Source of the DNA: JAXFPC01 sp034180005
GTDB taxonomy: Bacteria; Bacillota; Negativicutes; Acidaminococcales; Acidaminococcaceae
Assembly: GCA_034180005.1 (NCBI GenBank)
Contig: JAXFPC010000058.1
Location: 1 to 34,514, forward strand
Length of the DNA: 34,514 nt
Direction of reading: 5' to 3'
A program made the position numbers and the translations under genes. Shown piece by piece: positions 30,459 to 34,514 of this stretch (its first letter is position 1; each line of letters starts with the position of its first letter). The notes under the pieces were generated by a model. That model ran no database searches. It was given only the letters and a program-made list of their open reading frames with translations, and was not told the DNA's origin.

Positions 30459-31619
30459 TCACTTTTTATTCTGCAGTTTCTCCAGAAGATATTTTTCAGC
30501 TGTTTTCAGCTGCACATCTTCCACAGCATTCTCCGGAAGTTCAACTTTAATGTCCGGCTCTATACCGACATTATGAATTGATGTTCCGGATGGAGTGAAA
30601 TATTTAGCTGTCGTTATCTTAACCGCCGTCTCTGAAGTAAGTTTATAAACACTTTGCACGCTGCCTTTACCGAAAGATTTCTCACCGAACAGTTTTCCGG
30701 CTCCTGTATCCTTAACAGCTCCGGCAACGATTTCCGAAGCGCTGGCAGTTCCGTTGTCAATTAGTACGGCCAAAGGATACTTCACTCGCTCCAAAGAAGA
30801 TTGTTCTACAATTTTACTGCCGTCTTTGTAGACCACGGACACTATCGGACCTTTAGGCACGAGCATACCTGCCACCCTGACGCCGTCCCGCAAAACTCCG
30901 CCGGGATTCCCGCGCAAATCCAATAAAAGAGCTTCCATTCCCTCTTGCTCCAGTTTACTGTACAGCTCGGCAAAATCAGCGCCCGTTCTTTCATTGAACA
31001 TAGCAATTCTGATATAGCCTATTTTAGTTCCCGGCAAAAGTTTACCGATCACATACTTATTGGCAATCTGTCGCCTTACAATGCGCACTTTCTTAACGGA
31101 ACCGTCTTTCGACCTCAACTCCATTCCAACTTCAGTGCCTTCTTCTCCCCTGATTTTATTCGATACCTGCTGCATATTCAAAGTTTTAACAGGCACGTCG
31201 TCAACCGATAAAATGACATCGCCGCTTTTTATACCTGCCAAAGCCCCGGGATTATTTTCCAAAGCGGAAATGACTACATATTCATCATTCTTCCTGGTAT
31301 ATACTATCCCTATGCCGCCAAAAGTTCCGACAGTGTGATCATGAAGTTTTTTATATTCTTCTCTGTCAAGATAAACTGTGTACGGATCTCCGACGGAATC
31401 AACCAAGCCGCGGAGTGCTCCGTCATAAAGCTTTTGGTTATCCACTTCACCGTTATAATGATTTTTCAGCAAATTAACTACCCGAAAAATCTGCGTCATA
31501 CTTAAAACATTACCGGTAAATTTTTGTAACAGCATCACTTGGATAACGAGCACCATAAATACTGTCGCAAAGAAAGTCAATAAGATACACACGGCATAAC
31601 GCCATAAATTTTTGTTCAC
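30459..31619 (-). CDS. C-terminal processing peptidase (S41 family, Ctp)
   Basis: This 386-residue periplasmic, membrane-anchored serine protease has a PDZ domain. One N-terminal membrane segment (YAVCILLTFFATVFMVLVI) is followed by PDZ (about 95-180) and the S41 catalytic domain. The Ser-Lys-Gln triad is intact: Ser293 in GTASASE, Lys318 and Gln322 in KSFGKGSVQ. GTG 31619 (AAGGTG at 9 bp) is preferred to GTG 31631. It lies 45 bp from the M23 gene. Related CtpA enzymes clear or regulate peptidoglycan hydrolases, which would fit this neighbourhood. Confidence 0.93.
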   Translation of the reverse strand: MNKNLWRYAVCILLTFFATVFMVLVIQVMLLQKFTGNVLSMTQIFRVVNLLKNHYNGEVDNQKLYDGALRGLVDSVGDPYTVYLDREEYKKLHDHTVGTFGGIGIVYTRKNDEYVVISALENNPGALAGIKSGDVILSVDDVPVKTLNMQQVSNKIRGEEGTEVGMELRSKDGSVKKVRIVRRQIANKYVIGKLLPGTKIGYIRIAMFNERTGADFAELYSKLEQEGMEALLLDLRGNPGGVLRDGVRVAGMLVPKGPIVSVVYKDGSKIVEQSSLERVKYPLAVLIDNGTASASEIVAGAVKDTGAGKLFGEKSFGKGSVQSVYKLTSETAVKITTAKYFTPSGTSIHNVGIEPDIKVELPENAVEDVQLKTAEKYLLEKLQNKK

Positions 31620-31664
31620 TAATATTCGCACCTTCTGTCAACACCAGCTGAAAACTCTCACACT

Positions 31665-32807
31665 TTATGGAAGATAACCAATCGGATCTACTACTTCGCC
31701 GTGAACGCGTATTTCAAAATGCAGATGCGGTCCGGTGGAATATCCGGTACTTCCTGCATAAGAAAGTAAAGCTCCTCTGTTAACATATTGCCCTTCACTT
31801 ACAGCCAGCGATTGATTATGTCCGTAAAGAGAAACTATTCCCCCGCCGTGATCGACCATGACGCAGTAACCATAACCTCCAAGCCAGCCGCTGTATACTA
31901 CCGTACCTGCATTTGTTGCCAAAATTGGAGTTCCGTAATCAACTCCGATATCTATGCCGGAGTGAAATTTGGAAGTTCCAAAAACAGGGTGTATCCTCCA
32001 ACCGAACGGGGAAGTGATCGGTCCGCTGCATGGCCACATGAACCCGCCGCCGGCAACAGGTCCTTGATTAAGATTACCGCTGTTCTCCATATTGCGTAGC
32101 ATTGCAGCAATATTCTCAGATATGACAAGCAGTCGTTCATATTCAGCTTCGCTGCTTTGTTTCTCTTCCTCAGCTTCGTAAAGAATTCCGGCCCTCTGTT
32201 TGCGCAGTTCTTCAACTTTAGCTTTTTTTATTTCCAGCTCGTTCTGAGTTATTTTAATATCTCTGAGCTCGGCATTTAATTCATCCTGACGCTGACCGAT
32301 CTCTTCAGCGTCCTTTTTAATTTGCTCCAGCATGGACAAGTCACTGCGAATAATTTTTTGCAGCAAATACATTCTCGAGGAAAAATCGCTGAAATCCTTC
32401 GCGCCGAGCAATACATCCAAATAATTTATCTGTCCGTTGATATAGATATCACGCAAACGTTTCTTGTAAATACGAATACGTTCGGCAAGCTCCGCTTTCT
32501 TCGCGTCCAGTTTGGCAGTATTTTCATCAATGCGTTTCTGCATTGCTTCACTTTGCTTCTGCAGCTCGGCAGACTCGGCTTGCAGCGCTCTTAAACTTCC
32601 CAAAGTTTCGTTAAGATTGTCGTTGGCTATCTCCGCCTTACGTCTGGCGTTTTCACGTATTTCCGCGACTCTTTGCATTTGTCGCTGCACTTCGTCAAGT
32701 TCTGCGCGTTTTTCATCCGCAGTATCCGCAAAGCCGATGTTCGCAAATATTGACACAAAGAGAAAACATGGCAGTAAGAATGAGAGCAGTATCTTATTTT
32801 TAAGCAT
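31665..32807 (-). CDS. EnvC-type coiled-coil M23 peptidase (FtsEX partner)
   Basis: This 380-residue secreted protein has a signal peptide (cleavage near ANIGFA-D), a long coiled-coil region (about 30-230) and a C-terminal LytM/M23 domain (256-380). The zinc-site residues are present: His282 and Asp286 in HSGIDIG, His361 and His363 in HLHFE. E. coli EnvC has a degenerate LytM site and acts only as an amidase activator, so this protein may itself be a peptidoglycan endopeptidase. It lies directly after ftsEX, the ABC-like complex that controls such coiled-coil hydrolases. It follows ftsX by 14 bp, with AGGGGG before the ATG. Confidence 0.93.
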   Translation of the reverse strand: MLKNKILLSFLLPCFLFVSIFANIGFADTADEKRAELDEVQRQMQRVAEIRENARRKAEIANDNLNETLGSLRALQAESAELQKQSEAMQKRIDENTAKLDAKKAELAERIRIYKKRLRDIYINGQINYLDVLLGAKDFSDFSSRMYLLQKIIRSDLSMLEQIKKDAEEIGQRQDELNAELRDIKITQNELEIKKAKVEELRKQRAGILYEAEEEKQSSEAEYERLLVISENIAAMLRNMENSGNLNQGPVAGGGFMWPCSGPITSPFGWRIHPVFGTSKFHSGIDIGVDYGTPILATNAGTVVYSGWLGGYGYCVMVDHGGGIVSLYGHNQSLAVSEGQYVNRGALLSYAGSTGYSTGPHLHFEIRVHGEVVDPIGYLP

Positions 32808-32821
32808 TGTACTGCCCCCTG

Positions 32822-33709
32822 TCAGACACGCAAAAATTTACGCAGAGAAATAAAGCTTCCCAACGCTCCGATACCCATACCGGCCGCCAGCAAAAATAGA
32901 GTAATATACTTAAGCAACGGCGACAAAGGCAGCAGCGGAAGAAATGTCAACGTCGCATGTATCTTGCTTACCAACGCGCCGTAAATGAACCAGATCAACA
33001 CCGACGCAATCACAGCGCCCAAAAAGCCCATGGTCATACCTTCCAGCAAAAAGGGCCATCTGATAAACCAGTCGGTAGCACCCACATATTTCATAATTAC
33101 AACTTCTTTACGCCTTGCAAAAACAGTCAGGCGAATAGTATTGGAAATTATAAACAATGTGGCCATCGCAAGAAATACTACCAAAACAATGCCGCCAAAG
33201 CGCATAATCTTGGTAAGCGAAAAAAGTTGTTCCACAACCTCCTGCCCGAACTTGGCAGTTTCAACTTTTGGCAATTCACTTATCCGCGGCGTTATCTCGC
33301 GAATACGTTCCGGAGTATCCACCTGCACGTCAAACGAAGAGGGAAAAGGATTGTCCTTGCCGAGGGAGTTGAGCAGTTGCTTCTGATCCCCCAAACGCTC
33401 TTCGAAACGTTGCAAGGCTTGGCTCTTACTTATAGCTGTCACCTTGACGACACCTGGAAGTTGACTTAAAGCATTTTTTGTCTCCTCCAGCTCTTTTTCT
33501 GTAGAACTGTCATCCATATAAACAGATATCTGAACCTGACTCTCCAAATGTTTCGCCAAATTATTCGTGTTCAGAAAGACCAACAAAAATATTCCCAAAA
33601 CTAAAAGCGATACGGCTACTGTAGAAATTGATGCCAAACTCATAAAACCGTTACGTCGAATAGACTTATACGTCTCATGAACAAAATAGTTTCTGTTACT
33701 ACAACTCAT
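32822..33709 (-). CDS. ftsX: Cell-division protein FtsX
   Basis: This 295-residue four-helix inner-membrane protein transmits FtsE ATP hydrolysis to periplasmic hydrolases. The N-terminal helix (SLASISTVAVSLLVLGIFLLVF), a large periplasmic loop (about 50-165) and three C-terminal helices with RRKEVVIMKYVGATDWFIRWPF are typical. The ATG at 33709 (GGAGG at 8 bp) overlaps ftsE by 11 bp. The longer frame from 33736 is less likely. Confidence 0.94.
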   Translation of the reverse strand: MSCSNRNYFVHETYKSIRRNGFMSLASISTVAVSLLVLGIFLLVFLNTNNLAKHLESQVQISVYMDDSSTEKELEETKNALSQLPGVVKVTAISKSQALQRFEERLGDQKQLLNSLGKDNPFPSSFDVQVDTPERIREITPRISELPKVETAKFGQEVVEQLFSLTKIMRFGGIVLVVFLAMATLFIISNTIRLTVFARRKEVVIMKYVGATDWFIRWPFLLEGMTMGFLGAVIASVLIWFIYGALVSKIHATLTFLPLLPLSPLLKYITLFLLAAGMGIGALGSFISLRKFLRV

Positions 33710-34385
33710 AGCCATAGCCTCCGTTCTTTTCGTCACGAACGATCCTGCCTTTTTCTATAGCTACTACACGCTTGCCCATAGCATCCACTATGTCCTTATC
33801 ATGGGTAGCCATTATAATCGTAGTTCCGCTGTTATTTATCTCTTTGAAAATTTCCATAATATCCCAACTTGTTTCCGGGTCAAGATTTCCCGTAGGCTCG
33901 TCCGCTATAACAAGCAAAGGATCATTAACAATAGCGCGGGCAATAGCTATACGCTGCTGCTCGCCGCCACTTAGCTGACTAGGATAGGCATCGGCGCGAT
34001 CACCCAATCCCACAAGTTCGAGCACATTGAGTACACGTCGGTTAATTTTGCGCCGAGGTGCTTCAATAACCTGCATGGCGAAAGCCACATTTTCATAAAC
34101 CGTCCGATCAGGCAAAAGGCGATAATCCTGAAAAACTATCCCCAATTGACGTCTCAGAAAAGGTACTTCTTTATCATCCAAATTCAGGATATTGGTTCCA
34201 TTGATGAAAATCTCGCCTGAAGTAGGCTGCACCTCCCGGAATAACATTTTAAAAAGAGTGGATTTTCCGGCACCGCTCGGACCTACGATAAAGACAAATT
34301 CACCGTGCTCTATATGTATATTAACGTCCTGTAACGCTACGGAACCCGTTTCATAAATTTTACTGACTTGATTCATTAACAGCAC
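33699..34385 (-). CDS. ftsE: Cell-division ATP-binding protein FtsE
   Basis: This 228-residue ABC-type ATPase pairs with FtsX. Walker A GPSGAGKST, Q-loop VFQDYRLLPDRTV, signature LSGGEQQRIAIARAI, Walker B LLVIADEPTGNLD and H-loop ATHDKDIVD are all intact. GTG 34385 has AGGAG at 8 bp; the GTG at 34394 is too close to the ribosome site. It follows the partial upstream gene by 15 bp. Confidence 0.96.
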   Translation of the reverse strand: MLLMNQVSKIYETGSVALQDVNIHIEHGEFVFIVGPSGAGKSTLFKMLFREVQPTSGEIFINGTNILNLDDKEVPFLRRQLGIVFQDYRLLPDRTVYENVAFAMQVIEAPRRKINRRVLNVLELVGLGDRADAYPSQLSGGEQQRIAIARAIVNDPLLVIADEPTGNLDPETSWDIMEIFKEINNSGTTIIMATHDKDIVDAMGKRVVAIEKGRIVRDEKNGGYGYEL

Positions 34386-34400
34386 CGGCAGCACTCCTCT

Positions 34401-34514
34401 CTAATCGCCTAATTTTATGTTTAATAAAGCAAACGCCTTTTGAACGTTAAGCATAGATTTTTTCCTCAGTTCGTTCAGCAGATCTCTTTTCTCATTCTGA
34501 GGTCGTAAAGCTTT
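34401..34514 (-). CDS. 3' end of an unidentified gene upstream of ftsE (partial)
   Basis: The frame is open from the right edge to TAG 34403-34401 and gives 37 residues (ending KLGD). The C-terminus is charged and helical (QNEKRDLLNELRKK, then VQKAFALLNIKLGD). The ftsE ribosome site begins right after the stop, as expected for an operon. The family cannot be identified from so little. The call rests on operon-like spacing and is moderate. Confidence 0.5.
   Translation of the reverse strand, partial: KALRPQNEKRDLLNELRKKSMLNVQKAFALLNIKLGD

Overview
The window looks like chromosomal core DNA from a Gram-negative-walled Firmicute (Negativicutes; Acidaminococcales/Phascolarctobacterium-like is my best guess). 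Two things suggest this. Gene order and a Prp-processed L27 are Firmicute-like. A TonB-dependent outer-membrane receptor, FtsEX plus an EnvC-type partner, and RNase G fit a diderm envelope. Taxonomy is inferred from gene content only. All genes lie on the minus strand except two (positions 1293-2228 and 3003-4187).

Left part (1-4300): the start of an anaerobic ribonucleotide reductase (nrdD) with a textbook tandem NrdR-box promoter, then an EamA-type exporter, an SGNH esterase and an iron-type alcohol dehydrogenase. The last two are divergent, and their predicted promoters share -35 bases.

Uptake part (4300-12350): reading on the minus strand, an FbpA/AfuA-like lipoprotein, an ATPase and a fused two-domain permease form one operon. 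It is followed by a separately promoted TonB receptor and a family-5 solute-binding protein with no permease beside it. This is probably a metal or metallophore uptake locus, though the substrate of the first transporter is uncertain.

Ribosome/RNA part (12357-18179): rplU-prp-rpmA with its own promoter and leader, RNase G, a cysteine-rich CGGC-domain protein, and a pair of uncharacterised proteins (a TIGR03960-type radical SAM protein and its TIGR03936/DUF2344 partner) that are the distal end of the cell-shape operon.

Cell-shape part (18191-26230): transcribed from about 26300 leftwards: two unrecognised small membrane proteins, an RseC-like membrane protein, maf, radC, mreB, mreC, mreD, mrdA (PBP2), rodA and then the radical SAM pair, nearly all with overlaps or short gaps.

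Right part (26407-34514): obgE-proB-proA (Obg GTPase and the first two steps of proline synthesis) ended by a 21-bp-stem terminator; then ftsE-ftsX-EnvC/M23-ctp (division-site peptidoglycan remodelling). The 3' end of one more gene runs off the right edge just before ftsE.

There are no tRNAs, rRNAs, CRISPR arrays, insertion sequences or phage genes that I can see. The gaps near or above 300 bp (986-1292 and 30123-30458) hold promoters, operators and a terminator, described below. The most open biology is the radical SAM pair, the unrecognised membrane genes upstream of maf, and several RNA/DNA control elements.
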